IMG/VR virus record: IMGVR_UViG_3300027911_000033
Location: 1 to 38,985 of that record
Direction: 5' to 3' (one strand)
From: a virus
Length of the DNA: 38,985 nt
The notes beneath the pieces are model-generated. The model saw only the letters and a list, made by a program, of their open reading frames with translations. It had not been told where the DNA came from and ran no database searches. The translations under genes and the position numbers were made by a program. Of the stretch, positions 24,180 to 31,827 are shown piece after piece. The number at the start of each line of letters is the position of its first letter. Within the stretch, counting starts at the first letter, position 1.

Positions 24180-24584
24180 ATGGCTGATATCATTTCCGTC
24201 GAAGAATTCGATGACAAGATTGCAGAGGAACTTGCAGTATACACAGGACACCTACTACAGAGGAAGTACAAGGGTTATTGCTGGGGTGTTCGCGTTCTAC
24301 AAAACAAACCCCCTATGGTTGGTATCTGTCTAGCAGAGTTGCTACAGTTTGGTGATGCCAACGTTATGGTTATCAATCCGGTTGATGTTAGTTGCCGTGA
24401 TGAGTTCGATAAGATCGTTATCCGTCTTGGTGGTGAACTTCTGGAACGTGCCTCCTTGTCCAGAAATGGTTCACAAGGTGTTCAAGTTACCAAGCGACCA
24501 GATGGATTCCATAAGAAATTCGATAAGACACAAAAAGAACGAACAGTGGTATTGAAGGATCAGTTCGGCAATCCAATACGTTAA
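24180..24584 (+). CDS. hypothetical protein between terminase and portal
   Basis: 134 residues; ATG follows GGGAG. Residues 1-95 look like an alpha/beta fold (YCWGVRVLQNKPPMVGICLA, then ANVMVINPVDVSCRDEFDK). The C-terminus is basic (RPDGFHKKFDKTQKERTVVL). Its conserved location between terminase and portal suggests a packaging or head role. No family was recognised. Confidence 0.6.
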   Translation: MADIISVEEFDDKIAEELAVYTGHLLQRKYKGYCWGVRVLQNKPPMVGICLAELLQFGDANVMVINPVDVSCRDEFDKIVIRLGGELLERASLSRNGSQGVQVTKRPDGFHKKFDKTQKERTVVLKDQFGNPIR

Positions 24585-24593
24585 AGGAACAAC

Positions 24594-26750
24594 ATGGCAA
24601 GCATAACCATAAATGACCGAAGCATTCAACCGCCATCATCTAATCAGAAACCAAATTCTGGTGATGAGGAAATCGCTAAAGGTCTAGCCAAGGATAAGTT
24701 GACCGTCGGTCTTGCCGAAGAAACTACTCCTGTGAATGATGAAGTTCAAGACGAACTTCCTAAACTGACGGTTTCGGAAACTCAATGGCTGGCTAAGAGT
24801 CGCGCTGCATTTGATAGTAGCACATCATTCTTCAATGACAGTGTACGCGGCAAGTTGGATGATTCTATCCGTGCTTTCCATTCCCAACACCGTTCAGGTT
24901 CACACTTCAGTACAACTACCAACCAGTTCTCGTCTAAGGTATATCGTCCTAAGACCCGTTCCGTTATTGACAAGTATGAGGCCGCTGCTGATGCTGCATA
25001 CTTCAGTAATCCGGACGTTATCTCTATTGAAGCAGAAAATCCTTCCGATCCAAAGGAAGTTGTATCTGCGGTAGCTGTCAAGGCTCTAATGCAGTATCGT
25101 TTGACCAAGAGTGTTCCTTGGTATCAAATTGTTATTGGTGGATTCCAAGATGCTCAGGTACAAGGTCTTGCCGTTGCACACTACTACTGGAAGGTTAAGG
25201 TAGAGGATGAAATTAAAGTGGAAGGTGGCACTGAGACAAAGACAAAGAAATTCGCTGAGGATAAGCCGGCTGTAGAATTGGTACCTCTTGAGAATTTCCG
25301 TTTTGATCCAAACGCAAGTTGGTTGGACATTGTAGGTACTTCTCCATATCTGATTCACCTGCGCCCAATGTATATCGGTGAAGTTAAGGAGAAAATCAAG
25401 AGTGGTTTCTTCAAAGACTTCAGTGATAACGAACTAATTGCCGCCCAATCTTCTGTCAAGGAAGGTGGTACAACTCGCACAGCACGTTCACATTCTAGCT
25501 CTGATCCAGTCGATAGGACAGCCAAAGAAGTCAGTGATTATGAATTGATCCTTGTACAGGAACACATTCACCGTGTTGATGGTCAAGACTGGGTATGGTA
25601 CACCATCAATAACACACTGATGCTTCGTGATCCTGTGATGATTGAGGAACTTTACTTCACTGGTAAGCGTCAATATGTTGTTGGATCATGCGTACTAGAA
25701 ACCCATAACACCTATGTTTCAAGTACACCGACCAAGCTATCAGGTATTCAAGAAGAACTGAATGAGGTTGCCAATCAAAGACTGAACAACGTTAAGCTGG
25801 CCTTGAACAAGAAGTTTATTGTCAAGACAGACTCAGAGATTGACTTGAGTGCCTTGCTTCGTAACCAACCAGGTTCGGCAGTGTTCACACAGAATCCCAC
25901 AGAGGACGTTCGTGAACTATCTACACCTGATGTTACACAATCATCTTACCTAGAGCAAGACAGACTGAATGCTGACTTTGATGAGTTGGCAGGTAACTTC
26001 TCACCACAGACCATTCAGACTTCCAAGCAACCTGGTGGTGCTGAAACGTGGCGTGGAATGCAGATGTTGAACTCTAATGCCAACGTATCACTTGAACACC
26101 AACTCAGAATCTTCACGGACACCTTCGTTGTTCCGTTGCTTCGTGGTATCATTCAACTTGAAGTTAAGTATGAAACTGATGATATGGTAATGGCACTTGT
26201 TGGTAAGCAAGCCAACCTTATGCGTTATGGAGTAGATGCCATGACGGATGAAATGCTCAAGGCTGATCTAGTGGTGAAGTGTAATGTAGGTATGAATGCT
26301 ACAGACCCAACCACGAAGATGGGTAAGTTGACTGCCGTTATCGGTACACTACAGAACATCATGAAGATGCCTTCATCACGTATGTTTGATATGAAGGAAC
26401 TATCGAAGGAAATGTTTGCTAATGCTGGTTATGGTGATGGAATGCGATTCATCAATCAAGAACAAGATCCTAACATGATTCAAATTCAGCAAGAGAATCA
26501 AATGCTGAAGATGAAGCTGATGAAGGGTCCTGAAGCTAAGGGTCAAATTGAACTTCAAAAGGCCCGTGAAAACAACCAAACCAAGTTGGCAATTGCTTCA
26601 CAACATGAGAAGGTGGATGCTGCTAAGTTCATGGCAACACACGCCTTTGAAGTGGCCAATCAACCGGTTGGTCAACCGCAAGGTGCGCCAGGTATGCCAG
26701 GAGCAACACCTCCAGGAGCAGCAGGAGAGCAAATACCTAAGCAACTTTAA
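24594..26750 (+). CDS. portal protein
   Basis: 718 residues, the usual size for P22-type and related podovirus portals. It has an N-terminal extension of ~55 residues, then a helical region (YRPKTRSVIDKYEAAADAAY), a DPNASW-containing mixed region, a long helical middle (ELNEVANQRLNNVKLALNKK), and a Gln/Ala-rich helical C-terminus ending in a Pro/Gly tail with PQGAPGMPGATPPGAAGEQ. It forms the dodecameric ring through which the terminase pumps DNA and to which the gp4-like adaptor binds. Position directly before the scaffold and capsid genes supports the call. Confidence 0.85.
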   Translation: MASITINDRSIQPPSSNQKPNSGDEEIAKGLAKDKLTVGLAEETTPVNDEVQDELPKLTVSETQWLAKSRAAFDSSTSFFNDSVRGKLDDSIRAFHSQHRSGSHFSTTTNQFSSKVYRPKTRSVIDKYEAAADAAYFSNPDVISIEAENPSDPKEVVSAVAVKALMQYRLTKSVPWYQIVIGGFQDAQVQGLAVAHYYWKVKVEDEIKVEGGTETKTKKFAEDKPAVELVPLENFRFDPNASWLDIVGTSPYLIHLRPMYIGEVKEKIKSGFFKDFSDNELIAAQSSVKEGGTTRTARSHSSSDPVDRTAKEVSDYELILVQEHIHRVDGQDWVWYTINNTLMLRDPVMIEELYFTGKRQYVVGSCVLETHNTYVSSTPTKLSGIQEELNEVANQRLNNVKLALNKKFIVKTDSEIDLSALLRNQPGSAVFTQNPTEDVRELSTPDVTQSSYLEQDRLNADFDELAGNFSPQTIQTSKQPGGAETWRGMQMLNSNANVSLEHQLRIFTDTFVVPLLRGIIQLEVKYETDDMVMALVGKQANLMRYGVDAMTDEMLKADLVVKCNVGMNATDPTTKMGKLTAVIGTLQNIMKMPSSRMFDMKELSKEMFANAGYGDGMRFINQEQDPNMIQIQQENQMLKMKLMKGPEAKGQIELQKARENNQTKLAIASQHEKVDAAKFMATHAFEVANQPVGQPQGAPGMPGATPPGAAGEQIPKQL

Positions 26751-26764
26751 TATAAGGAATATAA

Positions 26765-27094
26765 ATGTATAATCCAATACAGAAGTGGAAGGAAGAAAAG
26801 GAACGTAAGATTCGTGAGAAGTTGGAAGAACAAATCATACGGTCTGAACAAGTTAGGAACTTTTTCTCGACAGATACAGGTAAGTACCTTGAGGCTAGAA
26901 TAGCTCAGGACATTCAGAGTGTAAAGGATAGGTTGGTAAAGGTGGACCATAGGGACTCCAATGCCATCCAGGATTTACAGAATGAGTATTTGGCTATCAA
27001 CAAGATCAAGTTCTACTTCGCTCAGGCATTACTTGATGGTTCTAATGCTGAGAAGGCTTTGAACTTGAATTCTTCCTACGAACAGGAAGAATAA
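26765..27094 (+). CDS. helical hypothetical protein between portal and scaffold
   Basis: 109 residues, almost entirely helical and charged (WKEEKERKIREKLEEQIIRS), with a possible coiled coil at 8-32. It starts after AAGGAATATAA. It may be an assembly factor; no family was recognised. Confidence 0.6.
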   Translation: MYNPIQKWKEEKERKIREKLEEQIIRSEQVRNFFSTDTGKYLEARIAQDIQSVKDRLVKVDHRDSNAIQDLQNEYLAINKIKFYFAQALLDGSNAEKALNLNSSYEQEE

Positions 27095-27095
27095 C

Positions 27096-27103
27096 CATAA
27101 ATA
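27096..27103 (+). promoter_or_regulatory. late-promoter-like octamer CATAAATA (rightward)
   Basis: CATAAATATC, 37 bases ahead of the scaffold start. Confidence 0.55.
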
Positions 27104-27140
27104 TCTCGTTAATATAACAATCTAACTTATAGGAGTTACC

Positions 27141-28106
27141 ATGAGCGATAAGATTCTGTCTGGAGCCGAGGATTCAGTCCTGGCCGCAAATGAAAAGAAG
27201 TCTGTTGAAAAGGATGCCGTAGAAGAACGCATGAAGTTGATGCGGGCTAGAGAAGCACAGAAGGTTGACTGGAGAAACAAGATTGCCGAGGAAGCCCAGG
27301 CTGCCCACGACAAGAACGATGAACTGATGTTCGGTATCAAACCTCAGGATGAGAACGTTGAAGTTGAAAGTAAGTCCGAAGAAGTGGTTGATACACCTGC
27401 TGAGGAAGGTGGAGAATCATCTACTCTTGATGGAACGACGAAGATAACTCGCGTTATCAATGGTAAGGAAGTTACCCGTACAGCCGAGGAATGGTTTGCT
27501 ATTGCAGCTAAGGTCGAAGAAGCTGATCTGTATTATGAGGAAGCTGTTCGCCAAGTTCACTCAAAGAAGGTAGAAACACCAGCAAAACCTAAGGTTGATA
27601 CTAAAGAATTAGCAAAAAAGCTACAGTTGGGTTCGGAAGAAGATGCTGTTGAAGCTGTTGATACACTTCTGAAGGAAGCAATCGACCAATCCAATGAAGT
27701 TAAGCGTCAGGAAGATAACCGTAAGGCTGGACAGGCTATCTTCAACAACTTCGCCAAGGATTATCAGGATTTGCTGAGTGATCCAGTGCTGAATGCTGCT
27801 GTTATGAATATGTGTGACGTTACCTATGCAAATAAGGTGTTTGATCCGGATCCCCTGGTCAATTTTGATAAGAAGATGCGTTTTTGTGGTGAGCAAGTAC
27901 GTGGTTGGAAGAAGGGTCTTGCAGATGTTACAGTGAAGGATAAGGCCAAGGAAGAACTCCTTAACAAAAAGGCTAAAATCCAGAACTTGAACACTTCAGG
28001 AGCTAAGATGAACGGTGGAAATGATGGAAAAGTTCTATCGGAGAAGGAAGCAAGGGAACAAGCGGTCGCCGGAATGTTTGCTGCCCGTAAAAAAGGTCGT
28101 ATTTAA
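27141..28106 (+). CDS. scaffold-like head assembly protein
   Basis: 321 residues, directly before the capsid gene. It has an acidic, helical N-terminal half (Glu/Lys/Val-rich), a region of helices around GKEVTRTAEEWFAIAAKVEE, then a conserved-looking domain (FNNFAKDYQDLLSDPVL, then PLVNFDKKMRFCGEQVR) and a basic C-terminus ending FAARKKGRI. Scaffolding proteins of podoviruses have this position, size and composition, with a basic C-terminus that contacts the coat. The internal domain recurs in the 95-residue protein at 16471. Confidence 0.7.
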   Translation: MSDKILSGAEDSVLAANEKKSVEKDAVEERMKLMRAREAQKVDWRNKIAEEAQAAHDKNDELMFGIKPQDENVEVESKSEEVVDTPAEEGGESSTLDGTTKITRVINGKEVTRTAEEWFAIAAKVEEADLYYEEAVRQVHSKKVETPAKPKVDTKELAKKLQLGSEEDAVEAVDTLLKEAIDQSNEVKRQEDNRKAGQAIFNNFAKDYQDLLSDPVLNAAVMNMCDVTYANKVFDPDPLVNFDKKMRFCGEQVRGWKKGLADVTVKDKAKEELLNKKAKIQNLNTSGAKMNGGNDGKVLSEKEAREQAVAGMFAARKKGRI

Positions 28107-28124
28107 TTTTAGGATCAGTTACCT

Positions 28125-28132
28125 TATAAATA
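28125..28132 (+). promoter_or_regulatory. late-promoter-like octamer TATAAATA upstream of the capsid gene
   Basis: TATAAATATAAT: the only copy that equals the T4 late consensus exactly. It precedes what should be the most highly expressed gene by 75 bases. Confidence 0.65.
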
Positions 28133-28207
28133 TAATTAATATATGAAACGAAATCTTTCCTCGAGGATGATTTCGAACCTAAAATAACTTTTGAAAAGGA
28201 AACACAA

Positions 28208-29194
28208 ATGTCAGGTCAACTTTGGAGTCAATCGACCGCTGGTGGATACTTCTATAGCAATCAACTTTCCAACGTTCTGCGTACATACGTTCAGCCGTTG
28301 ACAAAGTTCCGTCAGTTTTGCGACGGTGAGCAAGTATTCGGTAAGCACCGTGGTCAAACATTTACATGGGACGTTGTATCCGATCTAGCCAATCCTGGTG
28401 GTGTTATTGCAGAAACCAACACGATTCCTCAAAGCAACTTCACCGTTGCCCAAGGAACTCTGACGGTTACTGAATTTGCAAACGCCGTGCCTTGGACCGG
28501 AATGCTGGAAGACCTTTCGAAGTTCTCTATCGATGGTCCTGTCGGTAAGACACTGAAGAACGACTGTGCTAAGACGCTTGACCGCGCGGCATGGTTCCAG
28601 TTCACCAAGACACCGCAACACTTTATCGCTTCGGGTGGTACTGATGCTGCTGCTCTTACGTATTTCACGAACGGTACTGTTACAGGTACAAATAACGTTG
28701 CTCTCGGAACCGGTCACCTGAAGAATCTGGTCGACCACATGAAGCAATCGAATATTCCGGCATTCCTGGGTGATGACTACTACGCAATCGCCAATGTTTC
28801 GACGCTGCGTACAATCAAGAACAGCCTGGAAGGTTTGCACCAGTACAGCGCCACCGGTCTTGATCTGATCATGCGCGGTGAAATCGGCCGTTACGAGAAT
28901 ACCCGTTTCGTTGAACAAACCAACATTGCTCCGGGCGTGGGTGTTACCGGTATTGCTAACGGTTCGACCGGTGGCGATATGGTTCCCTGGACAAATGGCA
29001 AGTCAGACTGGGCTTTCTTCTTCGGTGAAGATACAGTGTATGAAGGTGTTGTTGAGCCAGAACAACTGCGTTACCAAATCGCTGGTGACTACGGTCGTTC
29101 AAAGGGTATGGCATGGTACGCCCTGCTTGGTTTCGGTATCATCCAAACCCAAGCATCGCAAGCCCGTATCTTTATGTGGGACTCACAGGCTTAA
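28208..29194 (+). CDS. major capsid protein (HK97 fold)
   Basis: 328 residues; ATG follows AAAAGGAAAC. It starts MSGQLWSQSTAGGYFYSNQL and contains FTWDVVSDLANPGGVIAETN, VPWTGMLEDLSKF, and near the end QLRYQIAGDYGRSKGMAWYA, features of HK97-fold coat proteins of this size. It follows the scaffold and precedes small head genes. Its codons are visibly more GC-rich and CTG/CGT/CGC-rich than those of neighbours, as expected for the most abundant product. Confidence 0.85.
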   Translation: MSGQLWSQSTAGGYFYSNQLSNVLRTYVQPLTKFRQFCDGEQVFGKHRGQTFTWDVVSDLANPGGVIAETNTIPQSNFTVAQGTLTVTEFANAVPWTGMLEDLSKFSIDGPVGKTLKNDCAKTLDRAAWFQFTKTPQHFIASGGTDAAALTYFTNGTVTGTNNVALGTGHLKNLVDHMKQSNIPAFLGDDYYAIANVSTLRTIKNSLEGLHQYSATGLDLIMRGEIGRYENTRFVEQTNIAPGVGVTGIANGSTGGDMVPWTNGKSDWAFFFGEDTVYEGVVEPEQLRYQIAGDYGRSKGMAWYALLGFGIIQTQASQARIFMWDSQA

Positions 29195-29206
29195 TAGTTG
29201 AGTATA

Positions 29207-29230
29207 GGGACCGTCCATTTGGGCGGTCCC
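29207..29230 (+). terminator. hairpin between capsid and next gene
   Basis: GGGACCG-TCC-ATTT-GG-GCGGTCCC stem with one mismatch, not followed by Ts. Probably partial termination or a 3' stabilising hairpin that keeps capsid mRNA in excess. Confidence 0.55.
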
Positions 29231-29252
29231 AACCACTAAAAAGGAAAAGGAT

Positions 29253-29648
29253 ATGGCAACAAAAGCATTTTCATACGAGAGTTCAGTGTACCAGCAACAC
29301 ATGGTGGTGCCGGTTGGTTCTCTTGCAGCAAATGTGGCTGTCGCTCCGTTTTCAAGTACGGTATTGCTAGGTGCTGCTGTAACAGTAACTACCGCATCTT
29401 CGAACGCAACGACATACCTAACTCTCAACCAGGTTACAAATGGGAATACTGTTCCCCTAACTACTGTTAATGTCTCTACCTCTGCCGCAGGATCAGTTGT
29501 ATATGTTCCTTCATCAGCAGCTAAAGGTGGTGTGATTTTGGCACAAGGTGATATGGTATCACTAACATCTAACACAGCAGCTACTACTCTAGCAGTACAA
29601 GCAGCAGTTGAGATTGGTGTTGCAGAAGAAGGTTCAGTTCAGGCTTAA
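29253..29648 (+). CDS. small beta-rich protein, possible head decoration protein
   Basis: 131 residues rich in Thr, Ser, Ala and Val (SSTVLLGAAVTVTTASSNAT), alternating strands throughout, no Cys. It is located directly after the capsid gene with AAAGGAAAAGG ahead of its ATG. Decoration or cement proteins often have this position and composition, but no motif proves it. Confidence 0.6.
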   Translation: MATKAFSYESSVYQQHMVVPVGSLAANVAVAPFSSTVLLGAAVTVTTASSNATTYLTLNQVTNGNTVPLTTVNVSTSAAGSVVYVPSSAAKGGVILAQGDMVSLTSNTAATTLAVQAAVEIGVAEEGSVQA

Positions 29649-29670
29649 TAACAAAGGAAAAGGAAGAATC

Positions 29671-29889
29671 ATGGCAAAAGTAATGGAAGATCGCACTCTT
29701 GACCCAGTTAAGTATGGCGAAATCGAAATGAAGCGTCGCACCAAGGGTACTCCGTACACCAATGGTGGTACTGGCTTCAATCTGAATTTCAACCATATGC
29801 CGCCGGGCACAGAACTTGAAAATCAAGATATGGCAATGGATGTTAAGGAAACGATGAGCAAGAAGCCGTTTGGTCCGATCTTGGTGTAA
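29671..29889 (+). CDS. small hypothetical head-operon protein
   Basis: 72 residues from ATG 29671 (MAKVMEDRTLDPVKYGEIEM), after AAAGGAAAAGGAAG; a longer in-frame start overlaps the upstream gene and is not favoured. Charged N-terminal half, then Asn/Gly-rich. The function is unknown, but it lies in the capsid operon. Confidence 0.6.
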   Translation: MAKVMEDRTLDPVKYGEIEMKRRTKGTPYTNGGTGFNLNFNHMPPGTELENQDMAMDVKETMSKKPFGPILV

Positions 29890-29915
29890 TCTCTGATTAA
29901 CCAGAAGGAGGACCT

Positions 29916-30311
29916 ATGAAGTACACAGTTGAAGATGCTCTATGTAAAGAGCAGATGAAGTATTCACCTACCTTGCCTATCAAGACAAAGGGTAATACTT
30001 CCAATCGGAACAAGGTTTGGATTGACCAAGTTCAGGTTGATGGATTGATTTCTGGTGAACAAACGCGAGTACAGCGTGATCCAGAGAACAACTTCGTCAA
30101 TCAAGCCGAACTCAATATGAACTATGATCCGACATTCGACGTGGATGCCTGCCGCGCTGGTTACATTCGAAAGGACCTAAATCCCCTAGAGAATGAATAC
30201 ACGGGACAGCATTACGTTGGAATGTACGAAACGGTAACACGCGAAGATAAGGAAACTGGTGATAAGGTTACTGGATTCCTTGAAAGAAACAACTACCTTG
30301 ATCGCATCTAG
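29916..30311 (+). CDS. hypothetical protein ending the head operon
   Basis: 131 residues; ATG follows AGAAGGAGG. Charged and soluble (starts MKYTVEDALCKEQMKYSPTL, ends FLERNNYLDRI), with no recognised motif. Last gene before the strong terminator at 30338. Confidence 0.6.
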   Translation: MKYTVEDALCKEQMKYSPTLPIKTKGNTSNRNKVWIDQVQVDGLISGEQTRVQRDPENNFVNQAELNMNYDPTFDVDACRAGYIRKDLNPLENEYTGQHYVGMYETVTREDKETGDKVTGFLERNNYLDRI

Positions 30312-30337
30312 ACCAATAAAAAGAAGTAGATAGTTTA

Positions 30338-30363
30338 AGAGCCCCATTCGGGGCTCTTTTTTT
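30338..30363 (+). terminator. strong intrinsic terminator of the head operon
   Basis: AGAGCCCC-ATTC-GGGGCTCT, an 8-bp perfect stem followed by Ts. It sits between convergent operons and touches the stop of the leftward GT9 gene. Confidence 0.92.
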
Positions 30364-31744
30364 ACTTCAATTCCTTGTAAATGATGTTCCATACAGTGTC
30401 CGGTGATATTTGAGCCTGGCACTTAGCTACACCAGTCTCATCATCCCTTTCCATGTACTTCCAGCCATCGTCGTTCAGGTGTAGTCTGTGTAGACACTTA
30501 CCACAGCACTCCGATGACAAACTTTCAGTGTTATGCCAGTCTCTACTGAGGTTATTCTTGCTGGAATGGCTTAGAAATAGAACTTTTTTCATCGGTTCAC
30601 AGCACATTCCATTGAGTAATCCAGTCTCAGGACCAACAAGAACATCTGCGTACAATTGAATAAAGGTCAAGGATTGTCTGATGGACCATGCTCCGGATCT
30701 ACAGTGTACCCGTGATTCCTCTTGCCAACCACCTTCCAAAGCTACTGCATCATCACCTCCCAAGGTAACAACGTCAACATCAGGAAGCATAAGCATTGTT
30801 CTGGCAACTATGGTGTCGAAATAAGGCCATACCTTATGCAAGGAACTTCCATTCATAGCATAGCATAGAAGTTTCTTACCAGGCATCTTAGAACGTTCTT
30901 CTTTTGCCCAATTAATCTCAGCATCAGTCGGATAGAACTTTACATCAAGTTTCTTGTATGGTAATCCAGCTAGTTCATGCATAAAGGCAACATAGTTGGC
31001 ATTCAGATACTTGTTACGAACTTTATCGGGCCAATGGAACTGTGGGTGATTCTTATTGGGTAACCAAGCAACCTCCACAGATCCGCATAGATTTACCCAT
31101 CGTTCATGCTTAGTTTCCAACCAATCCCAATACATTTGTAGCTCATTGTTACGAATGATATTCCTGTCAGTACCAACAATCTCATCGATATTTGGGTTAT
31201 TCTGAAGTACGGTTGCCGCTGGATTCTGACCATATACAGTCACATGATAACCCATCTTCTTGGCTTGTGCAGCTACGGAAGTGACTTGTAGAAGGTCTCC
31301 GATTGCTCCGAGTCTCATGATACCAATATTCTTCTTAGGAATTACTGGTTCTTCATAAGGAACCACACCATTGGTAGATTTGATTTGAATACTCAAGTTC
31401 CAAGAACCGTTGTATTTGCAATGTAACATCAAACGACCACCGGATACTAACTTATTGCTATATTCCTCAACCATAGGAGAAGGAATATTTTCCATGGTAA
31501 TGAATACAAAATCCAACGAGTTATCCTCGATTTCCAGGGGGATTGTTGGGTCCTTTACCTTGAATCTTGCTAGGTCCTTGTACGCAAGAGGATCATCTTC
31601 AGTGACAATCTTCACTGCTTTGGGTAAGACATTGAACTTGTTGTTTGATACTTCAATCCCTTTGCCATTGATGTGTCGGACCATATTCCAACGACAATCA
31701 CTGAGGTGTTGAAGATACTCTAGCTGTTCGGGGGTTTGTTCCAT
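30362..31744 (-). CDS. GT9-type glycosyltransferase with N-terminal methyltransferase-like domain
   Basis: 460 residues. Residues ~28-110 resemble a type-11 methyltransferase remnant (IPLEIEDNSLDFVF, then VSGGRLMLH), but the glycine-rich SAM loop is missing (IEVSNNKFNVLPKA). Residues ~138-440 match GT9 heptosyltransferases: KNIGIMRLGAIGDLLQVTSV, QNNPNIDEIVG, and ADVLVGPETGLLNGMC at ~365-380. GT9 enzymes use ADP-heptose to build lipopolysaccharide core. In a phage this could alter the cell surface to block superinfection, or decorate virion proteins. It has its own late-type promoter and faces away from the ATP-grasp gene. A Cys-rich C-terminal segment (SSECCGKCLHRLHL) might bind metal. Confidence 0.75.
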   Translation of the reverse strand: MEQTPEQLEYLQHLSDCRWNMVRHINGKGIEVSNNKFNVLPKAVKIVTEDDPLAYKDLARFKVKDPTIPLEIEDNSLDFVFITMENIPSPMVEEYSNKLVSGGRLMLHCKYNGSWNLSIQIKSTNGVVPYEEPVIPKKNIGIMRLGAIGDLLQVTSVAAQAKKMGYHVTVYGQNPAATVLQNNPNIDEIVGTDRNIIRNNELQMYWDWLETKHERWVNLCGSVEVAWLPNKNHPQFHWPDKVRNKYLNANYVAFMHELAGLPYKKLDVKFYPTDAEINWAKEERSKMPGKKLLCYAMNGSSLHKVWPYFDTIVARTMLMLPDVDVVTLGGDDAVALEGGWQEESRVHCRSGAWSIRQSLTFIQLYADVLVGPETGLLNGMCCEPMKKVLFLSHSSKNNLSRDWHNTESLSSECCGKCLHRLHLNDDGWKYMERDDETGVAKCQAQISPDTVWNIIYKELK

Positions 31745-31769
31745 GGTTATACTCCTTATATTGGTTGGA

Positions 31770-31777
31770 TATTTATG
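31770..31777 (-). promoter_or_regulatory. late-promoter-like octamer CATAAATA (to GT9 gene)
   Basis: CATAAATATCC on the minus strand, 25 bases before the GT9 start; divergent with the copy at 31792. Confidence 0.6.
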
Positions 31778-31791
31778 GTCATCTGAGAACT

Positions 31792-31799
31792 CATAAATA
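31792..31799 (+). promoter_or_regulatory. late-promoter-like octamer CATAAATA (to ATP-grasp gene)
   Basis: CATAAATATAGG on the plus strand, 28 bases before the TTG start of the ATP-grasp gene. Confidence 0.6.
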
Positions 31800-31827
31800 T
31801 AGGTAAATACTGTATTGGAGAATAACC

